Below, in pieces: positions 1 to 6,274 of a stretch of DNA of 7,500 nt (positions are counted from its first letter, which is position 1; each line of letters starts with the position of its first letter). The position numbers and the translations under genes are program-made. The DNA lies in assembly GCA_902767455.1 (NCBI GenBank), contig CACXHH010000216.1:1-7500 (forward strand), written 5' to 3'. A model generated the notes under the pieces. It saw only the letters and a list, made by a program, of their open reading frames with translations. It was not told the origin of the DNA and did not search any database. This DNA comes from an uncultured Eubacteriales bacterium. Its GTDB lineage: Bacteria; Bacillota; Clostridia; Christensenellales; Borkfalkiaceae.

Positions 1-2431
1 CGCCGCAGCCTGCGCAAGCGCCCGAGAACTCGAACAAAGGCTTATTGAACTGGCTGCCTTTGACGGTGGTTTTCTTGACGGCGGAAGTGTCGACTTCGGG
101 AAGCGTTTCGCTGTATTCGTAGTTGACGGTTTCTTCGGCAACGAGTTTTTCAAAAGGAACCATAACGAGAGCCTTTTCTTTAGCCGGGCAGACGTTGGCG
201 CAGACTCCGCAACCCATACAGTCGAGCGGGGAAACCTGCATTCTGAATTCGTAACCTTTAAGCCCCATAGCTTTGAGCGTGCCGTAAGTCGCGGGTTTTT
301 CGGCGCCTTCGGCGTTGAGAGCGGGACGGATACAAGCGTGCGGGCATACGAACGCGCACTGGTTACACTGGATACAGTTTTCCTTTATCCACTGCGGAAC
401 TTTTACCGCTACGCCGCGTTTTTCAAACTTGGTCGTACCGGTGGGAACGGAACCGTCGGCGTGGAAAGCCGAGGAGGGAAGCTTGTCGCCTTCGAGAGCG
501 AGAATGGGATGAATGACCTTACGGAAGTAATCGTTGTCGGCAAGTTCCGGAGCGGTAGCGCCCGTAGTTGCGGTAGCCCAGTCTGCGGGGATAGTAACTT
601 TCTTTAAAGCGGCAACGGCTGCGTCGATAGCGTCGCAGTTGGCTTTGACGACGGCGTCACCCTTCTTTCCGTAAGTGACTTTGACCTTTTCCTTCATGTA
701 GACTTCTGCGTCGGCGTAAGGAATAATGGAAGCGATATTGAAGAAGGCTGCCTGTAAAACCATGTTCTGGCTCTTGGGAGAACCGGCTTTGACGGCTACG
801 TCGAGAGCGTCGATAACGTAAAGTTCGGCGTTCTTTTTGGCGAGCATGTTCTTCATCTTTGCGGGAAGGTGTTTGCCGAGTTCTTCTGCCGGCCACGGGC
901 AGTTGAGAAGGAACTTACCGTTCTGCTTCAAGTCGGTCACCATGTCGTAACGGGTGACGTAAGAAGGATTGTGGCAAGCGATGAAGTCTGCCGCGTCGAT
1001 AAGATAGGACGACTGGATAGGCGTATCGCCGAAACGTAAATGCGATACCGTGATGCCGCCCGACTTCTTGGAATCGTAGAAGAAGTAACCCTGAACGTAT
1101 TTGTCGGTGTGGTCGCCGATGATCTTGATGGAGTTCTTGTTGGCGCCTACCGTACCGTCGGAGCCGAGTCCGTAGAACTTGCAGGAAACTGTGCCCGCGG
1201 GAGCGGCGATGACCTGTTCGGAGAAATCGAGCGAAGTGTTGGTGATATCGTCGTAAATACCTACGGTGAAGTGGTTCTTGGGTTTATCCTGTTCGAGATT
1301 CTTGTAAACGGCGTAGACCATGGAAGGATTGAACTCTTTGGAGCCAAGACCGTATCTGCCGCCTACGACGGTTATACGCTTTTTAGCTTCCATAAGAGCC
1401 GTGCAGACGTCGAGATACAAAGGTTCGCCGAGCGAGCCGGGTTCCTTGGTACGGTCGAGCACAGCCATCTTCTTACAAGTTCTCGGAATAGCTTTAAGGA
1501 AGGCTTTGGTAGCGAAAGGTCTGTAAAGACGGACTTTGATAAGACCGTACTTCTTGCCCTGCGCGTTCATGAGATTGATGGTTTCTTCAACGGCTTCGGC
1601 GCCGCTGCCCATGATTACGATGACTTCTTCCGCGTCGGGTGCGCCTACGTAGTCGAACAGATGATATTTTCTGCCGGTGAGGGCCGAAACTTTATCCATC
1701 ATCTTCTGTACGATAGCGGGAGTGGCTTCGTAGAACTTGTTTGCCGTTTCTCTGTTCTGGAAGTACGTATCGCTGTTCTGCGCGGTGCCTCTCTGAACGG
1801 GTTTTTCGGGGTTCAAAGCGTTCTTTCTGAAATCTTCGATATCCTTCATGTCGACGAGCTTTTTCATTTCGTCGTATTCGATAGCGTCTATCTTGGATAC
1901 TTCGTGGCTCGTTCTGAAACCGTCAAAGAAGTGAAGGAACGGAACTTTTGATTTTAAAGTTGAAAGGTGAGCTACGAGGCCGAGATCCATAACTTCCTGT
2001 ACGGAGTTGCTGGCAAGCATAGCAAAACCCGTCTGACGGCACGCCATTACGTCCGAATGGTCGCCGAAAATGTTGAGCGAGTGCGCGGCAAGCGCTCTTG
2101 CGCTGACGTGGAAAACCGTGGGAAGCAATTCGCCCGCGATCTTGTACATATTCGGGATCATGAGCAGTAAGCCCTGGCTCGCGGTGTAAGTGACCGTGAG
2201 AGCGCCCGCCGTAAGCGAGCCGTGAACTGCGCCTGCGGCGCCGCCTTCGGACTGCATTTCGGCAAGACGAAGCTTCTGACCGAACATGTTTACTCTGCCG
2301 GCTGTTGCCCATTCGTCGGCGACTTCCGCCATCGGCGAGGACGGGGTGATCGGGTAAATAGCCGCTACTTCGCTGAACGCATACGCAACGTGACTTGCAG
2401 CGGTATTGCCGTCGATTGTCATCTTTTTCAT
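1..2431 (-). CDS. nifJ: Pyruvate:ferredoxin (flavodoxin) oxidoreductase, N-terminal 810 residues (cut by window edge)
   Basis: Single-chain pyruvate:ferredoxin oxidoreductase (PFOR). It oxidatively decarboxylates pyruvate with CoA to acetyl-CoA and CO2, passing electrons from thiamine diphosphate through three [4Fe-4S] clusters to ferredoxin in the cytoplasm. Seen: an open frame from ATG 2431 to the left edge (810 codons; the family is roughly 1,170-1,200 residues, so the C-terminal third is missing). The N-terminal domain has YPITPSSP (26-33), EMQSEGGAAGA (58-68) and HVSAR (108-112); T29, E62 and R112 match known pyruvate/cofactor-site residues (T31, E64, R114 in the Desulfovibrio africanus enzyme). 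GGRYGLGSKEF starts at 357 and GLGSDGTVGANKNS spans 421-434. Two ferredoxin-type clusters follow: C686/C689/C692/C696 and C738/C741/C744/C748. FSGACAGCG at the edge supplies C806 and C809, the first two ligands of the proximal cluster. GGAGGA lies 9 bases before the start. All visible key residues are intact. Assignment is certain; the nifJ symbol follows annotation custom and does not imply nitrogen fixation. Confidence 0.97.
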   Translation of the reverse strand, partial: MKKMTIDGNTAASHVAYAFSEVAAIYPITPSSPMAEVADEWATAGRVNMFGQKLRLAEMQSEGGAAGAVHGSLTAGALTVTYTASQGLLLMIPNMYKIAGELLPTVFHVSARALAAHSLNIFGDHSDVMACRQTGFAMLASNSVQEVMDLGLVAHLSTLKSKVPFLHFFDGFRTSHEVSKIDAIEYDEMKKLVDMKDIEDFRKNALNPEKPVQRGTAQNSDTYFQNRETANKFYEATPAIVQKMMDKVSALTGRKYHLFDYVGAPDAEEVIVIMGSGAEAVEETINLMNAQGKKYGLIKVRLYRPFATKAFLKAIPRTCKKMAVLDRTKEPGSLGEPLYLDVCTALMEAKKRITVVGGRYGLGSKEFNPSMVYAVYKNLEQDKPKNHFTVGIYDDITNTSLDFSEQVIAAPAGTVSCKFYGLGSDGTVGANKNSIKIIGDHTDKYVQGYFFYDSKKSGGITVSHLRFGDTPIQSSYLIDAADFIACHNPSYVTRYDMVTDLKQNGKFLLNCPWPAEELGKHLPAKMKNMLAKKNAELYVIDALDVAVKAGSPKSQNMVLQAAFFNIASIIPYADAEVYMKEKVKVTYGKKGDAVVKANCDAIDAAVAALKKVTIPADWATATTGATAPELADNDYFRKVIHPILALEGDKLPSSAFHADGSVPTGTTKFEKRGVAVKVPQWIKENCIQCNQCAFVCPHACIRPALNAEGAEKPATYGTLKAMGLKGYEFRMQVSPLDCMGCGVCANVCPAKEKALVMVPFEKLVAEETVNYEYSETLPEVDTSAVKKTTVKGSQFNKPLFEFSGACAGCG

Positions 2432-2440
2432 AGTTGAACA

Positions 2441-2446
2441 TCCTCC
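2441..2446 (-). promoter_or_regulatory. Shine-Dalgarno site of the PFOR gene
   Basis: GGAGGA on the minus strand, 9 bases before ATG 2431. It fixes the start and yields the normal N-terminus (MKKMTIDGNTAASHVAYAF...), which matches the family from the first residues. Confidence 0.9.
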
Positions 2447-2474
2447 AATGTTTTTTTCGTCGTAACGTACGGTG

Positions 2475-2502
2475 AGTAAGCGTTTTCGCTTTTTCGTTTA
2501 CT
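2475..2502 (-). other. Imperfect hairpin in the PFOR leader, upstream of the ribosome binding site
   Basis: On the minus strand AGTAAACG (2502-2495) can pair with CGCTTACT (2482-2475), eight positions with one A-C mismatch. The loop region contains an alternative small hairpin, AGCG-AAAA-CGCT. It lies between the terminator-like hairpin and the Shine-Dalgarno site and is not followed by a T-run, so it is not a terminator. It may be a stabilising leader element or may have no function. Confidence 0.35.
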
Positions 2503-2515
2503 TTGCGGCAACGGG

Positions 2516-2557
2516 AAAAACAAAAGCCCACGCCGTTTGAGATCGGAAACGGGCTTT
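2516..2557 (-). terminator. Terminator-like hairpin inside the PFOR leader (candidate attenuator)
   Basis: Reading the minus strand, AAAGCCC then GTTT (2557-2547) pairs with AAAC (2538-2535) and GGGCTTT (2529-2523). The loop is 8 nt (2546-2539) and five unpaired bases (2534-2530) form a bulge on the 3' side. TTTTGTTTTT (2525-2516) follows at once, giving the stem-plus-T-run form of an intrinsic terminator. It lies about 40-85 nt after the predicted transcription start and before the PFOR start codon, so if active it would stop the PFOR transcript early. The bulge makes it weaker than a perfect terminator. Regulation by attenuation is inferred. Confidence 0.5.
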
Positions 2558-2576
2558 ATAACCCGAAACGCTCTCA
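2538..2576 (-). promoter_or_regulatory. Alternative hairpin that excludes the terminator (candidate antiterminator)
   Basis: On the minus strand TGAGAGCG (2576-2569) pairs with CGATCTCA (2545-2538), eight positions with one G-A mismatch. Across a small T-rich internal loop, CGGGTT (2565-2560) pairs with AGCCCG (2555-2550) closed by an ATAA tetraloop. AGCCCG is also the 5' arm of the terminator-like hairpin, and the distal arm takes up that hairpin's loop, so only one of the two can form. This is the classic layout of an antiterminator/terminator pair. Only about 22 nt of transcript precede it, which leaves little room for a large aptamer. No known riboswitch or T-box motif was recognised. Confidence 0.45.
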
Positions 2577-2605
2577 CGCGCGCGCACGCTTACACGTACC
2601 TATTT

Positions 2606-2634
2606 ATTTTAGTATATAGTTTGTTATAAGTCAA
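2606..2634 (-). promoter_or_regulatory. Sigma-A type promoter of the PFOR gene
   Basis: Minus strand: TTGACT (-35, 2634-2629), a 17-base spacer and TAAAAT (-10, 2611-2606). Transcription should start near 2599, giving a 5' leader of about 168 nt. The same two hexamers and spacing recur before rplM, which supports this being a housekeeping-sigma promoter. Confidence 0.8.
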
Positions 2635-2684
2635 TAGATAAAAGGCGAAAAATCGCAATTTTTTTCATAAAAAGTTGTTATAAG
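2621..2684. repeat. Exact 10-base direct repeat flanking/overlapping the PFOR promoter (possible operator pair)
   Basis: TTGTTATAAG occurs at 2621-2630 and 2675-2684, 54 bases apart in the same orientation. Similarity extends outward (AGTTTGTTATAAGTCAATAG versus AGTTGTTATAAGCGTATAG). Read on the minus strand, the proximal copy overlaps the end of the -35 box and the spacer; the distal copy lies about 85-90 bases before the start of transcription. Paired sites like this can bind a regulator, but the motif is not an obvious palindrome and no regulator is identified. Confidence 0.45.
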
Positions 2685-2777
2685 CGTATAGCGGAAGCCA
2701 AAACTGCCAAAAAATTATAGCGCGAGCGGGCGGCGGCAAAATTAAACGCGGAGTTTTTTTCTTGCCTTGAAAAGCGC

Positions 2778-2806
2778 TTGAAGAAAATTATTATATATGG
2801 TATAAT
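2778..2806 (+). promoter_or_regulatory. Promoter of the ecfA1-ecfA2-ecfT-truA operon
   Basis: TTGAAG (2778-2783), a 17-base spacer and a perfect TATAAT (2801-2806) preceded by TGG, giving an extended -10 element. The start should fall near 2813. It is divergent from the PFOR promoter, the two -35 boxes being about 140 bases apart. A weaker second candidate (TTGTCG at 2848, TATAAT at 2869, 15-base spacer) lies downstream. Confidence 0.8.
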
Positions 2807-2970
2807 AAAAAAATAATCAGGATGGTCGACCGCAAATAAATTCCGCCTTGTCGCTCTCGTCTTAATTATATAATAATTCGTCGGCGATTTTCCCCCCGAA
2901 GGCTTGCAGGGGGATAAAAAACGCGACCACAATTTCTTAATTACTTCATTTTTAGTTGAAAACAAAAACC
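2807..2970 (+). promoter_or_regulatory. 5' leader of the ECF operon, with a C5/G5 hairpin
   Basis: About 160 nt of untranslated leader. It contains TCCCCC (2891-2896) pairing with GGGGGA (2909-2914) around a 12-nt loop. No T-run follows on either strand, so it is not an intrinsic terminator. The palindromes GGTCGACC (2823) and ATTATATAAT (about 2865) are also present. No known riboswitch was recognised. The last 30 bases before ecfA1 are A/T-rich and lack a Shine-Dalgarno sequence. Confidence 0.4.
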
Positions 2971-3801
2971 ATGTTTGCCGTAAAACTTGAAAACGTAACT
3001 TTTAAATACGAAGGCGCGAAAAGAGTCGCCGTAGAAAACGTCTCGCTCACGATTAACGAGGGCGAGTTCGTTGCCGTGATCGGCGCGAACGCGAGCGGCA
3101 AATCTACGCTCGCAAAGCTTATTAACGGACTTATAGCCCCGCTTTCGGGTAAAGTGGAAGTTTTCGGGGCAGATACTTCGGACAGCTCAAAGCTGTTTGA
3201 AATACGCAAATCCTGCGGTATAGTTTTTCAAAACCCCGACAATCAGATGGTCGCTTCCATCGTTGAAGACGACGTCGCCTTCGGACCGGAAAACATAGGC
3301 GTAGAGCGCGAAGAGATAGGTAGGCGCATAGATTTTGCGCTTAAAGCGTCCGGCACGGAAGCGTTCAGGTCTCAGATGGCGTCAAGGCTTTCGGGTGGAC
3401 AGAAACAGCGCGTGGCTATCGCGGGCGTGCTTGCGATAAAGCCGAAGATACTTATACTCGACGAGTCGACTTCCATGCTCGACCCGCGCGGCAGGCGCGA
3501 AGTTATGGACGTGGTGCGGTCTTTGAATAAGGAGAAGATGACGGTTATCGTCATCACGCACTATATGGACGAAGTAGTCGACTGCGACAGGGCTATCGTA
3601 TTAAAGAGCGGCAACGTTTTGTTCAACGGTACGCCGAAGCAGTTGTTCCAAAGCGACGAAGTTATAAAAAAAGCGGGGCTCGAATTGCCCGTTCCGACCA
3701 AGATCGCGCTTAAACTCAAAGAAAACGGCGTGGACGTGGGGCTTCCGCTCACCAAAGAAGAGCTTGAGGAAAGGTTATGGACGTTATTGCAAAAGAACTG
3801 A
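2971..3801 (+). CDS. ecfA1: ECF transporter ATPase EcfA1 (CbiO-type)
   Basis: First ATP-binding subunit of an energy-coupling factor transporter. With EcfA2 it forms the cytoplasmic ATPase pair that drives EcfT and exchangeable S components in vitamin or metal uptake. From ATG 2971 it has 276 residues, normal for the family. Seen: Walker A GANASGKST (38-46), Q-loop FQNPDNQ (86-92), ABC signature LSGGQKQR (140-147), Walker B ILILDE (160-165), STSMLD D-loop (166-171) and the switch histidine in ITHYMDE (H197). DESTSMLDP is typical of EcfA1 rather than EcfA2. The frame opens after TAG at 2953-2955, so only TTG 2956 or ATG 2971 can start it. ATG was chosen because FAVKLENVTFKYE then aligns with the usual N-terminus, but neither start has a good ribosome binding site. 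The gene leads the operon and overlaps ecfA2 by 25 bases. Confidence 0.96.
   Translation: MFAVKLENVTFKYEGAKRVAVENVSLTINEGEFVAVIGANASGKSTLAKLINGLIAPLSGKVEVFGADTSDSSKLFEIRKSCGIVFQNPDNQMVASIVEDDVAFGPENIGVEREEIGRRIDFALKASGTEAFRSQMASRLSGGQKQRVAIAGVLAIKPKILILDESTSMLDPRGRREVMDVVRSLNKEKMTVIVITHYMDEVVDCDRAIVLKSGNVLFNGTPKQLFQSDEVIKKAGLELPVPTKIALKLKENGVDVGLPLTKEELEERLWTLLQKN
3766..3774 (+). promoter_or_regulatory. Shine-Dalgarno site of ecfA2, inside ecfA1
   Basis: Purine-rich GAGGAAAGG just before ATG 3777, lying within the last codons of ecfA1. It fixes the ecfA2 start inside the upstream gene and so supports a genuine 25-base overlap, consistent with translational coupling of the two ATPases. Confidence 0.75.
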
Positions 3802-4643
3802 CCTATCACTACAACAAAGGCGCCAAGTTTGCCGTTCTCGCGCTCGATAACGTTTCGATAAGTATTGCCGAAGGCGAGTTTTTCGGCGTAATCGGGCATA
3901 CGGGAAGCGGTAAATCGACGTTTATTCAGCACCTTAACGCGCTTATCCCCGTGGAGAGCGGAAGTCTGGTCATAGGCGGCTACGACCTTTCGATAAGGGA
4001 TAAAAAGACTAAAAAGTCGCTTCCCGAAGTGAGAAAGAAAGTCGGTATGGTATTTCAGTACCCCGAATATCAGCTGTTTGCCGAAACGGTTTACGACGAC
4101 GTCGCGTTCGGCGTGAAAAACTTCAATAAGTCGGCGGATAAGTCGATTATCGACCAAAAAGTGAGAAAAGCGATAGAGATCGTCGGGCTTGATTACGACG
4201 CTGTAAAGGATGAATCGCCCTTCTCGCTTTCGGGCGGGCAAAAGCGAAGAGTTGCTATCGCGGGCGTTATCGCCGTCGAGCCCGAAATACTCGTTTTAGA
4301 CGAGCCGTGCGCAGGGCTTGACCCGCAAGGAAAGACTGCGCTGTGGAAGCTTTTGCACGAAATACATTCCACGACTGCGAAAACGGTTATAATAGTTTCG
4401 CACGATATGAACGACGTCGCCGAACAATGTACTAAGGCGGCTATGTTCGACGGGGGTAAGATGGTAGCCGTCGGCACTCCCAAAGAATTGTTTTCGGACG
4501 CCGAACTTATAGAACGCGCAGGGCTCGAAGTGCCCGTCACGTGCTATCTTACGAATAAGCTCAAAGGACTTTGCGAGATCGACAGCGACTTCAAAGCCGA
4601 CGACTTCGCGAGAAAAACAGCGGAAAAGATCAGAAATCAGTAA
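3777..4643 (+). CDS. ecfA2: ECF transporter ATPase EcfA2 (CbiO-type)
   Basis: Second ATPase of the ECF module, the heterodimer partner of EcfA1 at the inner face of the membrane. It has 288 residues, normal length. Seen: Walker A GHTGSGKST (40-48), Q-loop FQYPEYQLF (93-101), signature LSGGQKRR (151-158), Walker B EILVLDE (170-176), D-loop CAGLD (178-182) and the switch histidine in VSHDMND (H209). All catalytic elements are intact. FQYPEYQLF and DEPCAGLDP separate it from EcfA1 and fit the EcfA2 branch. The N-terminal strand (MDVIAKELTYHYNKG) and the C-terminal tail past about residue 240 (ERAGLEVPVTCYLTNKLK) are also typical; this tail region resembles the end of EcfA1 (KKAGLELPVPTKIALKLK), as expected for paralogues. 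A 73-base gap with a perfect hairpin separates it from ecfT. Confidence 0.96.
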   Translation: MDVIAKELTYHYNKGAKFAVLALDNVSISIAEGEFFGVIGHTGSGKSTFIQHLNALIPVESGSLVIGGYDLSIRDKKTKKSLPEVRKKVGMVFQYPEYQLFAETVYDDVAFGVKNFNKSADKSIIDQKVRKAIEIVGLDYDAVKDESPFSLSGGQKRRVAIAGVIAVEPEILVLDEPCAGLDPQGKTALWKLLHEIHSTTAKTVIIVSHDMNDVAEQCTKAAMFDGGKMVAVGTPKELFSDAELIERAGLEVPVTCYLTNKLKGLCEIDSDFKADDFARKTAEKIRNQ

Positions 4644-4665
4644 TTACAAATTCATAATTCCTAAA

Positions 4666-4699
4666 TTTTTTCTTGGCGAAGACAAGAAAAAACGTTAAT
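4666..4699. repeat. Hairpin element, copy 1 (between ecfA2 and ecfT)
   Basis: TTTTTTCTTG (4666-4675) pairs perfectly with CAAGAAAAAA (4683-4692) around a 7-nt loop, and CGTTAAT follows at 4693-4699. The element shares TTTTTCTTG, a GAAAAAA arm and the trailing CGTTAAT with a second copy at 6275-6314. No T-run follows it, so it is not a standard terminator. It sits 18 bases before ecfT and may affect stability or relative expression of the ATPase and EcfT parts of the message; this is inference. Confidence 0.55.
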
Positions 4700-4716
4700 T
4701 AAAAAAGTGGTGTTTT

Positions 4717-5538
4717 ATGCTCAAAGACGTTGCTTTCGGGCAGTATTATCCCGTAGAGTCGTTCGTACATAAGATGGACCCGCGGGCAAAGATACTGTAC
4801 CTTATCGCCTACATCGTCTTAATATTTATCGTAAAGAATTTTTACGGTTTTGCCGTCTGTCTGGCGCTGCTTGCGCTGACGGTCGTTTTTGCGCGCGTTC
4901 CGATAGTAAAGGTCTTAAAGTCTATCCGCGCGATACTATTTATTATAATCGTGACCTTTCTCATCAACCTGTTTTTGCACAGGGAAGAGCAGGACGTGGT
5001 CTATTTCAGTTGGTGGATATTTACCGTCACGCGCGGATCGGTAACGTTCGCGACGTTTATGGCGTTAAGGCTTATAACGCTCGTGCTCGGAAGCAGTATT
5101 TTAACGCTCACGACTACGCCCGTTGCGTTGACGGACGGGCTTGAAAGCCTTCTTTCTCCGCTTAAACTCGTTAAATTTCCCGTGCACGAGTTGGCGCTCA
5201 TCATGAGCATAGCTTTAAGGTTTATCCCGACTCTTATGGAAGAAACCGAACGCATCATCTCGGCGCAGAAGGCGCGCGGCGCGGACTTCGAGAGCGGTAA
5301 TATTTTTTCACGCGTTAAGGCGCTTATACCCATACTTATCCCGCTTATCATTTCGGCGTTCAGAAGAGCCGACGAACTCGGCGACGCCATGGAAGCCCGT
5401 TGCTATACAGGAAGCCGCGTCCGCACCAAGTATAAAAAACTGAAATTTAGCGTAAACGACGTTATAGCCCTATTTTTCGTCGCAGCGGCGTTTGCGGGAG
5501 TTATACTTCTTAACGTCTACGCGGGGGCTGTGATATGA
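4717..5538 (+). CDS. ecfT: ECF transporter transmembrane coupling protein EcfT
   Basis: Integral membrane subunit that links the EcfA1-EcfA2 ATPases to substrate-binding S components and transmits the toppling motion during uptake. It has 273 residues, normal for the family. Seen: the conserved N-terminus GQYYPVESFVHKMDPRAKIL (8-27), then hydrophobic stretches at about 26-39, 43-59, 72-87 and 108-134. The two coupling motifs that contact the ATPase grooves are present as ARG (186-188, in SAQKARGADF) and ARC (227-229, in AMEARCYTG). The Cys in the second motif is a common variant among Firmicutes. A last membrane helix covers about 248-268. The ATG has only a weak upstream GTGGTG with short spacing. 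The gene overlaps truA by ATGA. With no S component nearby, this is a shared (group II) module. Confidence 0.95.
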   Translation: MLKDVAFGQYYPVESFVHKMDPRAKILYLIAYIVLIFIVKNFYGFAVCLALLALTVVFARVPIVKVLKSIRAILFIIIVTFLINLFLHREEQDVVYFSWWIFTVTRGSVTFATFMALRLITLVLGSSILTLTTTPVALTDGLESLLSPLKLVKFPVHELALIMSIALRFIPTLMEETERIISAQKARGADFESGNIFSRVKALIPILIPLIISAFRRADELGDAMEARCYTGSRVRTKYKKLKFSVNDVIALFFVAAAFAGVILLNVYAGAVI

Positions 5539-6269
5539 GAATTAAGCTCGTAATAACTTACGACGGAACGGCTTACTGCGGCTGGCAACGCCAGAAAAAC
5601 GGTGTGAGCGTTCAGGAGATAGTCGAAAAAGCCGTCGAAGAAGTTTGCGGAAGCAGAGCGACCGTCACCGGGAGCGGAAGGACGGATTCGGGCGTGCACG
5701 CCGCGGCGCAGGTCGCGCATTTCGACGCCGAGTGTTCTATCCCGCCCGAAAGAATTTATCTTGCTCTCAACACTCGCCTTCCCGACGACGTTAAGGTCGT
5801 ATCGAGCGAGAAAGCTGACGACGGCTTCCACGCAAGGTTTTCGGCAAAGAAAAAGACTTACGCTTACGACTTTTATTTTTCCGACGTTATCCTGCCGCTT
5901 AAAGACAGGTATTCGTTAAAGCTCGACGTACGCCCCGACTTTTCGCTTATGCGCGCCGCCGCCGACGTCTTTTGCGGCGAACACGACTTTGCCGCCTTTT
6001 GCGGAACGGGCTCGTCAGTCAAAGATACCGTCCGCACGGTTTATTCGGTGGATATCGACGAACGGCAAGGCGGGTTTACCGTTAAAGTTACGGGGAACGG
6101 TTTTTTGTATAATATGGTGCGCGTGATGGCAGGAACTATCCTTGCCGCAGGATACGGAGAGATCTCGCCCGAAGATATTTCGTCGGCGCTTGAAAGCGGC
6201 AAACGCTCGAGATATTTCAAAACCCTGCCCGCGAAAGGGCTTACGCTATTGAAAGTTGAGTATAATTAA
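5535..6269 (+). CDS. truA: tRNA pseudouridine(38-40) synthase TruA
   Basis: Isomerises uridines 38, 39 and 40 in the anticodon arm of many tRNAs to pseudouridine. It has 244 residues, normal length. Seen: N-terminal YDGTAYCGWQRQ (9-20), the catalytic motif GSGRTDSGVHA (46-56) with nucleophile D51 (D60 of the E. coli enzyme), the conserved AKKKTYAYDF segment (104-113), GEHDFAAFC (148-156) and GNGFLYNMVRVMAGT (187-201) of the second half. All expected motifs are present and unbroken. The start ATG 5535 lies in the ATGA overlap with the ecfT stop and has GGGGG about 7 bases upstream, which points to coupled translation. truA directly after ecfT is the usual Firmicutes arrangement. Assignment is certain. 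Confidence 0.97.
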   Translation: MRIKLVITYDGTAYCGWQRQKNGVSVQEIVEKAVEEVCGSRATVTGSGRTDSGVHAAAQVAHFDAECSIPPERIYLALNTRLPDDVKVVSSEKADDGFHARFSAKKKTYAYDFYFSDVILPLKDRYSLKLDVRPDFSLMRAAADVFCGEHDFAAFCGTGSSVKDTVRTVYSVDIDERQGGFTVKVTGNGFLYNMVRVMAGTILAAGYGEISPEDISSALESGKRSRYFKTLPAKGLTLLKVEYN

Positions 6270-6274
6270 GATAA

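Noticed and set aside
1040..1951. 303-codon open frame on the plus strand
   Set aside because: It lies wholly antisense to PFOR, whose motifs are unmistakable in the minus frame. The translation matches no recognisable family and arises from codon bias.
1923..2531. 202-codon minus-strand frame covering the PFOR start and leader
   Set aside because: Shifted frame over the PFOR N-terminus with an Arg/Ser-rich, low-complexity translation, typical of a shadow frame.
2432..2640. T-box or known metabolite riboswitch in the PFOR leader
   Set aside because: No T-box (AGGGTGGNACCGCG-like) or recognised aptamer motif, and too little RNA before the switch hairpin.
2645..2665. GCGA-AAAA-TCGC hairpin followed by a T-run on the plus strand
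   Set aside because: The stem is only 4 bp and no plus-strand gene or promoter lies before it in this intergenic region.
2848..2874. Second promoter candidate TTGTCG-15-TATAAT before ecfA1
   Set aside because: Spacer is short and the -35 is weaker than the extended -10 promoter at 2778-2806. Kept only as an alternative start.
3561..4241. 226-codon minus-strand frame across the ecfA1/ecfA2 junction
   Set aside because: Antisense to two genes with complete ABC motifs. No promoter or ribosome binding site seen.
4644..4716. Hairpin after ecfA2 as an intrinsic terminator
   Set aside because: No T-run follows the stem (CGTTAATTAAAA instead) and ecfT belongs to the same functional complex, so read-through is expected.
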